DNA of 64,000 nucleotides, taken from Pseudomonas brenneri. Lineage in GTDB: Bacteria > Pseudomonadota > Gammaproteobacteria > Pseudomonadales > Pseudomonadaceae. Position 1 is the first letter of the stretch. Each line of letters starts with the position of its first letter. The notes under the pieces are model-generated. The model was given only the letters and a program-made list of their open reading frames with translations, was not told the DNA's origin and made no database searches. Below are positions 1 to 8,789 of the stretch, in pieces. The position numbers and the translations under genes were made by a program. Location of the stretch: NCBI RefSeq assembly GCF_007858285.1, contig NZ_VFIL01000003.1, positions 549,426 through 613,425 on the forward strand, given 5' to 3'.

Positions 1-1
1 C

Positions 2-340
2 GAGGATGTGGTGCAAGTGGTACTGATCACTGGCGGCACCGGCTTCACTGGTCGCGACAGCACCCCGGAAGCCGTCAGTTGCTTGCTGGACAAGCAAGTG
101 GACGGGTTTGGCGAGCTGTTCCGGCAGATATCGGTCGCCGATATCGGCACCTCCACCGTACAGTCCCGCGCCTTGGCCGGCCTGGCCAATGGCACCCTGG
201 TGTGCTGCCTGCCGGGCTCCACCAATGCGGTGCGTACCGGTTGGGACGGGATCCTCGCCGAACAGTTGGATGCGCGCCATCGCCCGTGCAATTTCGTGCC
301 GCACCTCAAGCTCGCCGAACCGTGTGAATCTCGTGGATAA
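2..340 (+). CDS. moaB: Molybdenum cofactor biosynthesis protein MoaB, 3' part (5' end outside window)
   Basis: The frame is open from base 2 and ends at TAA 338-340, so the N-terminus lies outside the window. The visible residues include the MoCF-domain signature [11 protein letters not shown], which binds molybdopterin, followed by an acidic/serine stretch and a GSTNAV loop typical of MoaB/MogA proteins. The family adenylylates molybdopterin before molybdenum insertion. The next gene, moeA, overlaps its end by 17 bases, so the two are translated from one transcript. MogA is the alternative name for the same fold, but pairing with moeA and the sequence style fit MoaB of pseudomonads. Confidence 0.88.
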   Translation, partial: EDVVQVVLITGGTGFTGRDSTPEAVSCLLDKQVDGFGELFRQISVADIGTSTVQSRALAGLANGTLVCCLPGSTNAVRTGWDGILAEQLDARHRPCNFVPHLKLAEPCESRG

Positions 341-1550
341 GCCCGGCAAAACCGGTGCGTTGATGCCCGTAGAAGAGGCCCTTGAGCGGCTGTTGAGCAT
401 GGCCGAGGCTGCGCCGATCCGTGAGCAGGAACACCTGCCCTTGGCCGAGTGCGACGGGCGCGTGCTGGCCGAGGCGCTGGTGTCCACCCTCGACCTGCCG
501 CCCTGGCCCAACAGTGCCATGGATGGCTACGCCTTGCGCACGGCCGATTGGGCGGGGGAACCGCTGGTGGTGAGCCAGCGCATCTTCGCCGGCCAGGCCC
601 CTGAGCCCTTGGCGCCAGGTACCTGTGCGCGGATTTTCACCGGAGCCCCGGTACCCGAAGGGGCCGACTGCGTGGAAATGCAGGAAAACGCCGAGGTGCA
701 GCCCGATCAGCGCGTGAGCTTTACCCAGGCGCTGCACCTAGGGCAAAACATCCGCCCCAAAGGCCAGGAGACAACTGTCGGTGAAGAAGTCCTGGCTGCC
801 GGCACGCGTCTGGGGCCGATTGAGCTGGGCCTGGCAGCCTCCTTGGGGCGCGACCGACTGCCTGTGGTGCGCCGCGTGCGTGTGGCGGTGTTGTCGACGG
901 GCGACGAGTTGATCGAGCCGGGCCTGCCGTTGGGGCCGGGGCAGATCTACAACAGTAACCGCCGAGTATTGTGCAGTTGGTTGCAGCGCCTGGGCTGCGA
1001 GGTGATCGACGCCGGTATCTTGCCCGATGACCTGGAGTTGACCCGTACCCGCCTGGGCGCACTGGGTGCGGTGGATTTGATTCTGTCCACCGGCGGTGTC
1101 TCGGTGGGGGAGGCCGACTTCCTCGGTATCGCTCTACGCGAGGAGGGTGAGCTGGCCTTGTGGAAGCTGGCGATCAAGCCTGGTAAACCGCTGACATTCG
1201 GCCATTTTCGCGGTGTGCCGGTGATCGGTCTGCCGGGGAATCCGGCGTCCACCCTGGTCACGTTCTCCCTGCTGGCACGGCCCTACCTGCTGCGCCGCCA
1301 GGGTGTCGAAGCGGTGCAGCCCTTGCGTTTCGAGGTGCCGGTGGGATTCGTCTGGGCCAAACCGGGCAATCGTCGCGAATACCTGCGCGGGCGCCTTGAG
1401 CAAGGGCGGGCGGTGATCTACCAGAACCAGAGTTCCGGTGTATTGCGCAGTGCCGCCTGGGCCGAGGGTTTGGTAGAAGTCCTGGAAGGCACCACATTGG
1501 CCATCGGTGACCGGGTGAACTTCATTCCCCTGAGTGAACTGCTGGGCTGA
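324..1550 (+). CDS. moeA: Molybdopterin molybdenumtransferase MoeA
   Basis: MoeA inserts molybdate into adenylylated molybdopterin to give the molybdenum cofactor. I chose the GTG at 324 because it gives about 408 residues, the usual MoeA length; the frame stays open further upstream but that part lies inside moaB and looks like shadow sequence. Visible family features are the N-terminal SAMDGYA motif, the [13 protein letters not shown] segment of the substrate cleft, the MoCF-like [10 protein letters not shown] and [12 protein letters not shown] motifs and the C-terminal LPGNPAST loop. It overlaps moaB by 17 bases. A second possible GTG start lies at 333. Confidence 0.92.
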   Translation: MNLVDKPGKTGALMPVEEALERLLSMAEAAPIREQEHLPLAECDGRVLAEALVSTLDLPPWPNSAMDGYALRTADWAGEPLVVSQRIFAGQAPEPLAPGTCARIFTGAPVPEGADCVEMQENAEVQPDQRVSFTQALHLGQNIRPKGQETTVGEEVLAAGTRLGPIELGLAASLGRDRLPVVRRVRVAVLSTGDELIEPGLPLGPGQIYNSNRRVLCSWLQRLGCEVIDAGILPDDLELTRTRLGALGAVDLILSTGGVSVGEADFLGIALREEGELALWKLAIKPGKPLTFGHFRGVPVIGLPGNPASTLVTFSLLARPYLLRRQGVEAVQPLRFEVPVGFVWAKPGNRREYLRGRLEQGRAVIYQNQSSGVLRSAAWAEGLVEVLEGTTLAIGDRVNFIPLSELLG

Positions 1551-1637
1551 AGAATTAATTGACAGCCCAATGGCTTTTTTCCGCTTGCCGAAGGTCAACA
1601 TCCCTCAGGTCCCCTGCAACGATAGGAGCTTCACCTC

Positions 1638-2540
1638 ATGAGCACACCCAAGGCACTGCTGATTCTGCACGGCAAGCAAGCCCTCAATGAAGACGTGCGG
1701 GCGGCAGTGCAAGGTAAGCGTGAGCAGGGCTGGGAGCTGGCGGTTCGCGTCACCTGGGAGGGCGGCGATGCCCAGCGCCTGGTGGGCGAGGCGCTGGAGG
1801 CCGGTTACACACGCCTGATCGCGGGTGGCGGCGACGGCACGTTGCGCGATGTGGCCGAGGCCATGGCCCGCGCCAAGACTGACGCCAGCCTGGTGTTGAT
1901 GCCCCTGGGCACCGCCAATGATTTTGCCCGTGCGGCCGGTGTGCCGCTGGAGCCGCGCCTGGCCCTGGAACTGCTGGACGTTGCACCGCACGCCATTGAC
2001 CTGGGGGAAGTGGGCGGGCAGGTTTTCCTCAACATGGCTACCGGCGGCTTTGGCAGCCAGGTCACGGCCAACACCTCCGAGGATCTGAAAAAGGTGCTGG
2101 GCGGCGCGGCCTACCTGTTTACCGGCCTGTCGCGTTTCAGCGAGTTGCGGGCGGCCTACGGGGAACTGGTGGGGCCGGACTTTCATTGGCGCGGTGAGTT
2201 GCTGGCGCTGGGGATCGGTAACGGTCGCCAGGCCGGTGGCGGGCATGAACTGTGTCCGGGCGCGCTGGCCGATGATGGTTTGCTGGATATCAGCATTCTG
2301 CCGGCGCCTCAGGAAGTGGTCGGCACCTTGCGCAGCCTGATGACCGACGGCTGGGGCCTGGACAACCTGTTTGTGCGGGCACGCCTGCCGTGGGTGGAAA
2401 TCAAGGTGGCCGAAGGGCTGGATATCAACCTCGATGGCGAACCGCTCAAAGGCAATGATCTGCACTTTCGTGCCTTGCCCAAGGCTCTGCAGGTGCACTT
2501 GCCGTTGGACTCACCGTTGCTGGCTAATCGTCCAGGCTGA
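1638..2540 (+). CDS. yegS: YegS-type lipid kinase (diacylglycerol kinase catalytic domain)
   Basis: This 300-residue protein has the diacylglycerol/sphingosine kinase fold. It carries the nucleotide-binding GGGDGTLRDV motif near residue 63 and the PLGTANDFAR motif near residue 92, both diagnostic of YegS/DgkB lipid kinases, and a C-terminal DGEPL motif. The family phosphorylates membrane lipids such as phosphatidylglycerol or diacylglycerol at the cytoplasmic face; the actual lipid cannot be read from sequence. AGGAG lies about 10 bases before the ATG. Its last 17 bases overlap the end of the convergent response regulator, so read-through would make antisense RNA for it. Confidence 0.88.
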   Translation: MSTPKALLILHGKQALNEDVRAAVQGKREQGWELAVRVTWEGGDAQRLVGEALEAGYTRLIAGGGDGTLRDVAEAMARAKTDASLVLMPLGTANDFARAAGVPLEPRLALELLDVAPHAIDLGEVGGQVFLNMATGGFGSQVTANTSEDLKKVLGGAAYLFTGLSRFSELRAAYGELVGPDFHWRGELLALGIGNGRQAGGGHELCPGALADDGLLDISILPAPQEVVGTLRSLMTDGWGLDNLFVRARLPWVEIKVAEGLDINLDGEPLKGNDLHFRALPKALQVHLPLDSPLLANRPG

Positions 2541-3183
2541 TGATCTGCTCGCGCACGGCAAACAGCACCAGGCCGGCGACATCGAAAATCTGCAGGCGCT
2601 TCATGATTTGCGAGCGGTGAGCTTCCACGGTCTTGATGCTCAGGCCCAGGCCGTGGGCAATCTCCCGGGTGGACTTGCCGCGCACGATCAAGCGCAGGAT
2701 TTCCAATTGGCGTGCGGTCAGGTTGTGGCGCTGCACCGGCTGCGTGGTTTGCGACTGGCTGTGGATCAAGGCCTGGTTGATCACCGTGTGCGCGATGGCC
2801 GGGCTCAGGTAGCGCTCGTTATTGCGCAGGGCCAGCAACGCATGCTCCAGCTCGTTGGCGGTGGTGTCCTTGAGCAGGTAGCCGTGGGCGCCTGACTCCA
2901 GGGCACGCATGATCAATTGCGGGTCGGTGTGCATCGAGAGGATCAGCACTTTGCTCTTGGGGTAGGCGTGCTTGAGTTGCTGCAACGCATCCAGGCCGCT
3001 GGTGTGTTTCATCGACAGGTCCAGCAGGACGATATCGGGCTGCAAGGCAGTAAATTGTGCCAGCACCTGCGCGCCATCATTGGCTTCGCCGATCACGGCG
3101 TAGCCGGGGATATCGAGGATCAGTGCACGCACGCCGGCCCGGATCAGTGCGTGGTCATCCACCAGGAGTAAATTGCAGGTCAC
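2524..3183 (-). CDS. NarL/FixJ-family response regulator
   Basis: This 219-residue protein has an N-terminal receiver domain (acidic pocket at VDDH, phosphoacceptor Asp in VLLDLSM near residue 56, Lys in LLKD) and a C-terminal LuxR-type helix-turn-helix (LTARQLEILRLIVRGKSTREIAHGL and following, about residues 153-205). It is expected to bind DNA as a dimer after phosphorylation by the neighbouring kinase. The GTG start overlaps the kinase stop as GTGA, so the pair is translationally coupled. Its target genes cannot be told from this window. Confidence 0.9.
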   Translation of the reverse strand: MTCNLLLVDDHALIRAGVRALILDIPGYAVIGEANDGAQVLAQFTALQPDIVLLDLSMKHTSGLDALQQLKHAYPKSKVLILSMHTDPQLIMRALESGAHGYLLKDTTANELEHALLALRNNERYLSPAIAHTVINQALIHSQSQTTQPVQRHNLTARQLEILRLIVRGKSTREIAHGLGLSIKTVEAHRSQIMKRLQIFDVAGLVLFAVREQIISLDD

Positions 3184-4148
3184 TCTAAAACCTTAGGCGG
3201 ACTGGCCCGTTCGAGGGCGCGGGGCGCCCAGGGGAAAAGCGCCTCGATCCGTGTCCCGAAGCCGGGTTGGCTCCTGACAGACAACGTGCCTCCCAGTTGA
3301 TCAATGCGCTCGGACATGCCCGCCATGCCTCGTTGCCCCTCCAGGCCGGGGTCGGTAGCGGGCGAGAATCCCTGGCCGTCATCACTGATAAACAGCGACA
3401 ACCCCTGGGGCAGGCGTTGCAGGCGCACCAGCAGGTTGCGTGCCTGGGCATGGCGCAGCATGTTGGTCACGGCCTCCTGGGTGATACGAAAGGCCGCCAC
3501 CGCCATCTCTTCCGGAATCCCGGCCAGGCGTTGCTGGCATTCCAGGCTCCAGTGCACAGGAGTGTTTTCCAGGGTCTTGAGCAGGTGCGCGCGCAGGCTT
3601 GCTTCCAGGCCCAGGCTGGCCAACTGCCGGGGGTTGAGAATGGCCGAGACGTCGCGCACCTTGGCCAGGGTTTCGTTGAGGGTGTTACACAGCACAGTGC
3701 ACTGCTCCTGCAACTCTGCCGGCAGGCGACGCTGGAGCCAGTCGCCTTGCAGCTTGGCGGCGGTCAGCAGTTGGCCGATATCGTCATGCAGCTCGCGGCT
3801 GAGGCGATGGCGCTCGTTTTCCTGGACTTGCAACAGGCGGTCGGCCAATTCCTGGGGTTGAAACTTGATGGACTTGCGCGAGCGCCAACGCTGCAGGCCA
3901 ACGGCGGCCAGGATGGCCAGGTTGAGCAGTAGCAGGAGTATCGGCAGCGGAGCCTGGTGGGCATATACCCACAGGCTGACAAGGGTCGCGCACAGGCACA
4001 GGCCAAGCGTGATCCAGCGAGTACTGCTTCGGGATCCGAACCTGGCGATAAGTGACTTGGGGCTGGTGTACATAGCAGATGGAGCCGATGGGTGTTCGCT
4101 GCGGGTAGACCGGTCACGACCGCTGACTGGGCTCTGTTTGAAAAGCAT
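3180..4148 (-). CDS. Membrane sensor histidine kinase, HisKA_3 type
   Basis: This protein of up to 322 residues has two adjacent hydrophobic segments (about 44-62 and 67-85) with almost no periplasmic loop, then the HisKA_3 dimerisation box RLSRELHDDIGQLL with the phosphorylatable His near residue 118, and an HATPase_c domain (N-box around EAVTNMLRHA, G-box DDGQGF). The short loop suggests it senses a membrane or cytoplasmic signal rather than a periplasmic ligand. It partners with the regulator that overlaps its stop codon. Start is uncertain: the ATG at 4148 and an internal ATG at 4073 both precede the membrane segments, and neither has a clear ribosome binding site. Confidence 0.87.
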   Translation of the reverse strand: MLFKQSPVSGRDRSTRSEHPSAPSAMYTSPKSLIARFGSRSSTRWITLGLCLCATLVSLWVYAHQAPLPILLLLLNLAILAAVGLQRWRSRKSIKFQPQELADRLLQVQENERHRLSRELHDDIGQLLTAAKLQGDWLQRRLPAELQEQCTVLCNTLNETLAKVRDVSAILNPRQLASLGLEASLRAHLLKTLENTPVHWSLECQQRLAGIPEEMAVAAFRITQEAVTNMLRHAQARNLLVRLQRLPQGLSLFISDDGQGFSPATDPGLEGQRGMAGMSERIDQLGGTLSVRSQPGFGTRIEALFPWAPRALERASPPKVLE

Positions 4149-4410
4149 ATTGAGTCTGATAAGAGTTCGAAGGCGTTCTCGGGGTTTTTACAGCATGCCG
4201 GTCAGCCACTTCGAACGCGGCAATAGTACCATCAACAATTACCGCTGGTCGCCTGGAACGGTGCTTAGTTCAACGATGGCTAGTTGTATTATTAATTTTG
4301 TCTTGCATCGTTATTACCAATGCTGGCTCATTGATAGTTGGCTGGCTAAATACCTCCTCGGGCACTAGTTGGGCACCCGCTGGCATGCCCGGATTAACCG
4401 CGAGGCCGGT

Positions 4411-4860
4411 TCAGGAGGCGTGGGGCACGGATTGGCGATAGGCGCTGCCAATGTCCTTCTGTGGGATCTGCCGGGCGACGGTTTCAATCAGCGTGGTTTG
4501 TTCCGCTTCATCCAGGCTGAGTTTGCCGGTCTTGATATCGATCAATTCCAATTGCCAGGCCAGTAATGTCAGGCAGTCATGCAGGGCTGAGAGCGCCGCA
4601 TCGTGCAGTTGCACCGGGTTCTGGGCATTGCTGATCAGGACCTGGATATGCCGCGAAAAATTGCCGATGACCTCCAGCGCCATGGCGTCGGCTTTCTCGG
4701 CCAGTCGGGTCAGGCTGTTTTTCATGCAGTCGATGGCATCGTTGTCGTTGCGGATCAAATGCAGGTGGCTCAAGCATTCCTCCGACTTGGCCAGCAGCAT
4801 TTCGGCCTCCAGAAGGAACTCGGGAAGTGCATCTTGCCACTCTTTACCGTCGTTCATCAT
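4411..4860 (-). CDS. Small all-helical protein resembling an Hpt domain without the phospho-His
   Basis: This 149-residue protein starts at the ATG at 4860, which has GGAG upstream; a GTG at 4872 is possible. Residues 10-75 read like the first two helices of a histidine phosphotransfer domain (FLLEAEMLLAKSEECL, then CMKNSLTRLAEKADAMALEVI), but where Hpt proteins have HTLKG the sequence has SLTRL, so no phosphorylatable His is visible. It could be a binding protein for a receiver domain or an unrelated helical bundle. It lies between the kinase and cheV and is read opposite to cheV. No family name could be assigned with confidence. Confidence 0.6.
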   Translation of the reverse strand: MMNDGKEWQDALPEFLLEAEMLLAKSEECLSHLHLIRNDNDAIDCMKNSLTRLAEKADAMALEVIGNFSRHIQVLISNAQNPVQLHDAALSALHDCLTLLAWQLELIDIKTGKLSLDEAEQTTLIETVARQIPQKDIGSAYRQSVPHAS

Positions 4861-5409
4861 GAAAGTCTCCACAACATACGGTCAGATAGTGAGATGTAGT
4901 ACTGGCGTAATAGCTGCAAACTAGCGCCGAAATATGACCGGAATCTGTAGTTCGTTTCTGATTTTTTAGTAGTACTTTTATTTGGCTGATGAGCGTCGTG
5001 ACTGCTGGCGCTGCTTGCAGTAGAAACATTCAGAGGCATTCGCATCACTTCGATTGCCCAGGTGTTAATGCCTGGAAGGCCCTTGGGCCGTGGGCTTGCG
5101 ATAGCAAACAAAAGCCTGACTCCATTCATGCAATGAGAATGGCGTCACATTAATGGCTATTGGATATCGCGAATATCAGGTTGGACCCGATTGTGACTAG
5201 GGGAATCCCCTATGGCGTGGAACCTAGTGGTGTTTTGAGAGTCGCGCGTGGCTGACGGGCTGACAGTGAGATGACTTCAGTAAAGCATGATGTCAGTGTG
5301 ACATCAATGCATTTGCGTGGCATTTTAGCGGGGGTCAAGGTCTGGCACTGTTTGCCGATAACCTCTTCCAGTAAGCAGCAAATCTTTCAGCGCACCCCAG
5401 GAGTCTTCA
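4861..5409. other. Intergenic region between the Hpt-like gene and cheV
   Basis: This 549-base stretch has no convincing gene. It separates divergent genes, so it should hold both promoters. I see a 19-base perfect dyad at 5288-5306 (listed separately), an imperfect palindrome AGGGGAATCCCCT near 5200-5212, and a GGCCCTTGGGCC self-complementary run near 5078-5090. GC content is lower than in the flanking genes. A TGGCAC-TTGC pair near 5343 resembles a sigma-54 promoter but has the wrong spacing. Confidence 0.6.
5288..5306. promoter_or_regulatory. Perfect 8-bp dyad TGATGTCA-N3-TGACATCA
   Basis: Two 8-base arms (5288-5295 and 5299-5306) are exact inverted repeats around the spacer GTG. It lies about 104 bases before the cheV start, in promoter territory. 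This symmetry is typical of a dimeric DNA-binding regulator, but I cannot name the regulator. Confidence 0.5.
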
Positions 5410-6345
5410 ATGGCCGGCATTCTCGACACGGTAGATCAACGCACGCAATTGGTGGGTGAGAATCGCCTGGAGATCCTCATGTTTCGCCTGGCAGGGCGCC
5501 AGCTGTTCGCGATCAACGTGTTCAAGGTGCAGGAAGTCCTGCAATTGCCCAAGCTGACGCTGATGCCCCAGCGCCACCCGTTTGTCTGCGGTGTGGTCAA
5601 CCTGCGCGGCCAGACCTTGCCGGTGATCGACCTGTCCCAGGCAATCGGCATGCGCCCGCTGGTGCCGGGGCCTAACAGCACCATTATCGTTACTGAGTAC
5701 AACCGTTCGGTACAGGCCTTCCTGGTGGGCGGCGTAGACCGCATCGTCAACATGACCTGGGAGTCGATCCTGCCGCCACCAGCCAGCGCCGGGCGCCAGC
5801 ACTACCTCACGGCGATCAGCAAGGTGGATGAGCAGTTGGTCGAGATCATCGACGTGGAAAAAGTCCTTGCCGAGATCGTGCCCTACAACGCCAAGGTCTC
5901 CCGGGAAAAGCTCGAAGACCCAGTGCTCGAACGGGCCCGTGGCCGCGAAGTGCTGTTGGTGGATGACTCCAATGTGGCTTTGTCGCAACTGCGCGACACC
6001 CTGGGGCAACTGGGGGTCAAGATGCATATCGCCAGCGATGGCCTCAAGGCGTTGAACATGCTCAAGGCGTGGGCGGACAGCGGTGTGGTGATGACCGACA
6101 AACTGTTGATGATCTTCACCGATGCCGAAATGCCCGAGATGGACGGCTACCGCCTGACTACCGAGATCCGTAACGACCCGCGCCTGCGCGGTCTCTATGT
6201 GGTGCTGCACACCTCGTTGTCTGGCAGCTTCAACGACTCGATGGTGAAGAAGGTCGGTTGCGACAACTTCCTCTCCAAGTTCCAGCCCGACAAACTGGTG
6301 GATGTGGTGCGCCAGCGCCTGATGCTGGATGAAATCCCGGCCTGA
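5410..6345 (+). CDS. cheV: Chemotaxis coupling protein CheV
   Basis: This 311-residue protein has an N-terminal CheW-like domain (about 20-165; VVNLRGQTLPVIDL is the core motif) and a C-terminal receiver domain (about 180-305; phosphoacceptor Asp in FTDAEMPEMDG). CheV couples methyl-accepting chemoreceptors to the CheA kinase and is itself phosphorylated to adjust receptor adaptation. The ATG at 5410 has CAGGAG seven bases upstream. It stands alone, away from a che operon, as is common for accessory CheV proteins. Fluorescent pseudomonads usually have several CheV paralogues. Confidence 0.93.
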   Translation: MAGILDTVDQRTQLVGENRLEILMFRLAGRQLFAINVFKVQEVLQLPKLTLMPQRHPFVCGVVNLRGQTLPVIDLSQAIGMRPLVPGPNSTIIVTEYNRSVQAFLVGGVDRIVNMTWESILPPPASAGRQHYLTAISKVDEQLVEIIDVEKVLAEIVPYNAKVSREKLEDPVLERARGREVLLVDDSNVALSQLRDTLGQLGVKMHIASDGLKALNMLKAWADSGVVMTDKLLMIFTDAEMPEMDGYRLTTEIRNDPRLRGLYVVLHTSLSGSFNDSMVKKVGCDNFLSKFQPDKLVDVVRQRLMLDEIPA

Positions 6346-6354
6346 TCCCCACCC

Positions 6355-6383
6355 CTGTAGGAGCTGGTTTGCCGGCGATGGCC
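6355..6383. repeat. Single REP half-element
   Basis: CTGTAGGAGCTGGTTTGCCGGCGATGGCC directly after cheV resembles one half of the pseudomonad REP palindromes found elsewhere in this window. No matching inverted half was found nearby, so it looks like a singleton or decayed REPIN. Confidence 0.5.
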
Positions 6384-6411
6384 ATGAGTATCTACACAAC
6401 TCTCTAATACT

Positions 6412-6745
6412 TCTGGGCTCTGGGCTCTGGGTTTTGGGCTGGTGCAGGGGACATATCCATTGCTGCGGTAACGGCGGCTAATGGTTCCGCTTTTACAGCG
6501 GCTCACTTTTGAAGAGTGCAAAAGTAAGCAAAACGCTTTTGCCCCATCACTCGGTGCCTCGCCTAGGCTCGGCATGCCCGCAGTCAGGCATTGCTCCGTG
6601 GGCCCGCCGCGATCGGCCATCCATGGCCGTGTCGCGGCTACCCGGGCATCCTGCCGGGGTGCCCACTGCGCAATACCTGTCTGCGGCCATCGTGGTTTAA
6701 CGGGGCGCCTAAGATCAAAATCACAAGCAAAGCGAGGCGGCCTGA
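6412..6745. repeat. Dispersed non-coding Pseudomonas repeat with a triplicated 7-mer at one end
   Basis: The block begins with three tandem copies of TCTGGGC/T (6412-6432). It continues through AGAGTGCAAAAGTAAGC and a GC-rich core (about 6540-6700, with CCTAGGCTCGGCATGCCC), ending near 6745. I recall this core from intergenic regions of many fluorescent pseudomonad genomes, where it is often mis-annotated as short hypothetical proteins. No convincing start or ribosome binding site supports a protein. The exact ends are estimates. Confidence 0.5.
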
Positions 6746-6780
6746 CAGCCGACCTGATCGTCGAATCGTGCGCGTACCCC

Positions 6781-6883
6781 TGTGGGAGCGGGCTTGCTCG
6801 CGATGGTCGTTAACGATGACGTTGGGTATCTGACACCCTGTGGCGCTCTTACAGACACCATCGCGAGCAAGCCCGCTCCTACA
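6781..6883. repeat. REPIN (inverted pair of REP sequences)
   Basis: TGTGGGAGCGGGCTTGCTCG at 6781 and its near-exact inverse complement ending at 6883 form arms of about 26 bases around a loop of about 50 bases. This is the typical paired REP element of P. fluorescens-group genomes, mobilised in trans by RAYT transposases. None is encoded in this window. Confidence 0.85.
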
Positions 6884-6972
6884 GGTGATGGCGCCTTGAA
6901 TGCCCGCGGATATTTTGATTCTGCCAGCGGCCTCGTATAGGGTGACGTTTTTGCTCACAGGAACCCAGGCTC

Positions 6973-7779
6973 ATGCTTCGTCTCAGTGCGTTGTATCGGT
7001 ACCCCTTGAAGTCAGGCAAGGCAGAAACCTTGGCGCATATCGGCCTGGATAAACTCGGGCTGGACGGGGATCGACGCTGGATGTTGGTGGATGAGGCCAG
7101 CGGGCGTTTCCTGACCCAGAGGGCGGTGGCGCAGATGAGCCAGCTGTCGGCACTCTGGAGTGCCAGCGGTGGCCTGACCTTGAGCGGTACCGGTCGGCCC
7201 ACCCTGGAGGTGGCGTTGCCCGGCGCTGACGCCGAGTTGCGTGGCGTCACCATTTGGCGCGACACCTTGCGAGTTCCCGATGCCGGCGATGAAGCTGCAC
7301 GCTGGGTCAGCGACTTTATCGGCAAACCGACCCGGCTGGTACAGGTGCCCCTGGAGCGTGCGCGCACCACGGCGGCCGGTTATGGCAAGGATGATGATCA
7401 GGTCGCGTTCGCCGACGGTTTCCCGTTGTTGCTGATTGGCCAGGCGTCCCTCGACGATCTGTCGCAGCGCATCGGTCGGCCCATGGAAATGCTGCGCTTT
7501 CGCCCCAACCTGGTGATTGAAGGCAGCGAGGCCTTTGCCGAGGATGGCTGGAAGCGTATCCGCATTGGCGATGTGGAGTTGCGGGTGGTCAAGTCCTGTT
7601 CCCGTTGCATCCTCACCACCATCGACCCGGCAACCGGTGAGCGCAGTGCTGACCGTCAGCCGCTGGCAACCTTGGAAACCTACCGTAAAGAGCCCGATGG
7701 CGTGATGTTCGGCCAGAACCTGGTCAATGACGGGGTTGGCCGCCTGGAAATCGGCATGCCGGTGACGATCCTCGAATAA
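6973..7779 (+). CDS. MOSC domain protein (YcbX-like, without ferredoxin domain)
   Basis: This 268-residue protein has an N-terminal MOSC_N beta-barrel (YRYPLKSGKAE, GLDGDRRWMLVD) and a C-terminal MOSC domain with the conserved Cys region VKSCSRCILTTID near residue 210. That Cys binds the molybdenum cofactor in mARC/YcbX enzymes, which reduce N-hydroxylated compounds. E. coli YcbX carries a C-terminal 2Fe-2S ferredoxin domain; this protein ends right after the MOSC domain, so it would need a separate electron donor. The gene is monocistronic and followed by a strong terminator. Confidence 0.85.
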   Translation: MLRLSALYRYPLKSGKAETLAHIGLDKLGLDGDRRWMLVDEASGRFLTQRAVAQMSQLSALWSASGGLTLSGTGRPTLEVALPGADAELRGVTIWRDTLRVPDAGDEAARWVSDFIGKPTRLVQVPLERARTTAAGYGKDDDQVAFADGFPLLLIGQASLDDLSQRIGRPMEMLRFRPNLVIEGSEAFAEDGWKRIRIGDVELRVVKSCSRCILTTIDPATGERSADRQPLATLETYRKEPDGVMFGQNLVNDGVGRLEIGMPVTILE

Positions 7780-7792
7780 CCCTGGCCCCATG

Positions 7793-7828
7793 AAAAATGC
7801 CCGTCTCATCGAGACGGGCATTTTTTTT
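7793..7828. terminator. Bidirectional rho-independent terminator
   Basis: AAAAATGCCCGTCTC and GAGACGGGCATTTTT form a perfect stem with a tiny loop, flanked by A and T runs on both sides. It lies between the convergent MOSC and ppnP genes and should work in both directions. Confidence 0.93.
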
Positions 7829-7843
7829 ACGCATGGGAAAGGC

Positions 7844-8128
7844 TTAGCCGCGGTATTCGCACAGATAAGCAGTGTCCACGGCCACTTTGAGCTGGAACTT
7901 GCTGTCGGCAGGCACATTGAACTGGCTGCCGGCGGCGAAGGTTTCCCAGGCGTCGCTGCCTGGCAACTTGACGGTCAACGCGCCCGAGACCACGTGCATG
8001 ATTTCCCGCTGGGCCGTGCCGAATTCGTATTCACCCGGTGCCATGACGCCGATGGTCGCCGGGCCTTCCGGGGTACCGAAAGCGATCGACTTGACGGTGC
8101 CGTCGAAGTACTCATTGACTTTGAACAT
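7844..8128 (-). CDS. ppnP: Pyrimidine/purine nucleoside phosphorylase PpnP
   Basis: This 94-residue cupin-fold protein matches the PpnP (YaiE, UPF0345) family in full length, with the conserved [14 protein letters not shown] and VPADSKFQL segments. The family splits several nucleosides to free base and ribose-1-phosphate. GAGGATCCACCC precedes the ATG at 8128. It shares the terminator with the convergent MOSC gene. Confidence 0.92.
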   Translation of the reverse strand: MFKVNEYFDGTVKSIAFGTPEGPATIGVMAPGEYEFGTAQREIMHVVSGALTVKLPGSDAWETFAAGSQFNVPADSKFQLKVAVDTAYLCEYRG

Positions 8129-8176
8129 GGGTGGATCCTCGAAAAAAGGGGCAAGAAAGGCCGGCCAGTATGCCTT

Positions 8177-8719
8177 CTACACGGGCAAAATCAACGGCAG
8201 CAAGCGTGCCGTGTTACGCGCATCTTCCAGTGCCCGGTGTTGCTGGCCGTTGAACTGCATGCCAGCCAGTTGCAACGCGCCATTGAGCCCCAGCGGCTTG
8301 TCCAGGCGCCGGGCCTTGGCGAAGCGTTGCTTGAGGTTCACATGACGCGTCTGGCCAAGCACACTGGCCAAGCTATGGCGCTGCCACTCCAACTCCAGTT
8401 GCTGGCGATCGTAGTCGCCCCAACTGGCCCAGCCTTCCAGGCGCGAATGATGCTGGCCCAGCCAGCGTTCGAACAGCGGCCAGACCTCGGTCAGCGGCGC
8501 AGCGCTGTCGATATTGGCCTGGCTGATGTGCGTCAACTGGCGGCAGAACGGCGTCAACAGTGGGCGGCGCAACGGCCGCACGAAACGCTGGAAGTGATCC
8601 AGCTCGCGGCCTTGACGGTTGACTAGGCTCACGCCGATTTCGATGATTTCCATCTCCGACACGGGCCAGCCGCCTTCATCCGTTGTGGCTTCAAGATCAA
8701 TAATCAGCCAATGAGGCAT
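8177..8719 (-). CDS. DEDD-family 3'-5' exonuclease (ERI-1/KapD-like)
   Basis: This 180-residue protein has the exonuclease I motif DLEATTDEGG at residue 8 (two catalytic acids), the Exo II region around the middle, and the Exo III motif HRALEDARNT near residue 161 (His and Asp). This is the DEDDh layout of the RNase T/ERI-1 exonuclease group. Substrate (RNA or DNA 3' ends) cannot be assigned from sequence. It reads in the same direction as ppnP, about 50 bases upstream of it. Confidence 0.87.
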   Translation of the reverse strand: MPHWLIIDLEATTDEGGWPVSEMEIIEIGVSLVNRQGRELDHFQRFVRPLRRPLLTPFCRQLTHISQANIDSAAPLTEVWPLFERWLGQHHSRLEGWASWGDYDRQQLELEWQRHSLASVLGQTRHVNLKQRFAKARRLDKPLGLNGALQLAGMQFNGQQHRALEDARNTARLLPLILPV

Positions 8720-8789
8720 CGCAGGTTCCCGTACTCATCCCTTTCTGATGGGGATAGAGCGTAGCCAAGCCTGGTAGTTCCGCCCAGGG

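Noticed and set aside
1551..1637. Terminator between moeA and yegS
   Set aside because: A T run is present near 1575 but no stable stem precedes it.
5343..5356. Sigma-54 promoter before cheV (TGGCAC...TTGC)
   Set aside because: Only eight bases lie between GG and GC instead of ten.
6481..6813. Possible protein in the dispersed repeat
   Set aside because: No ribosome site, composition of a repeat, and the frame runs into the REPIN.
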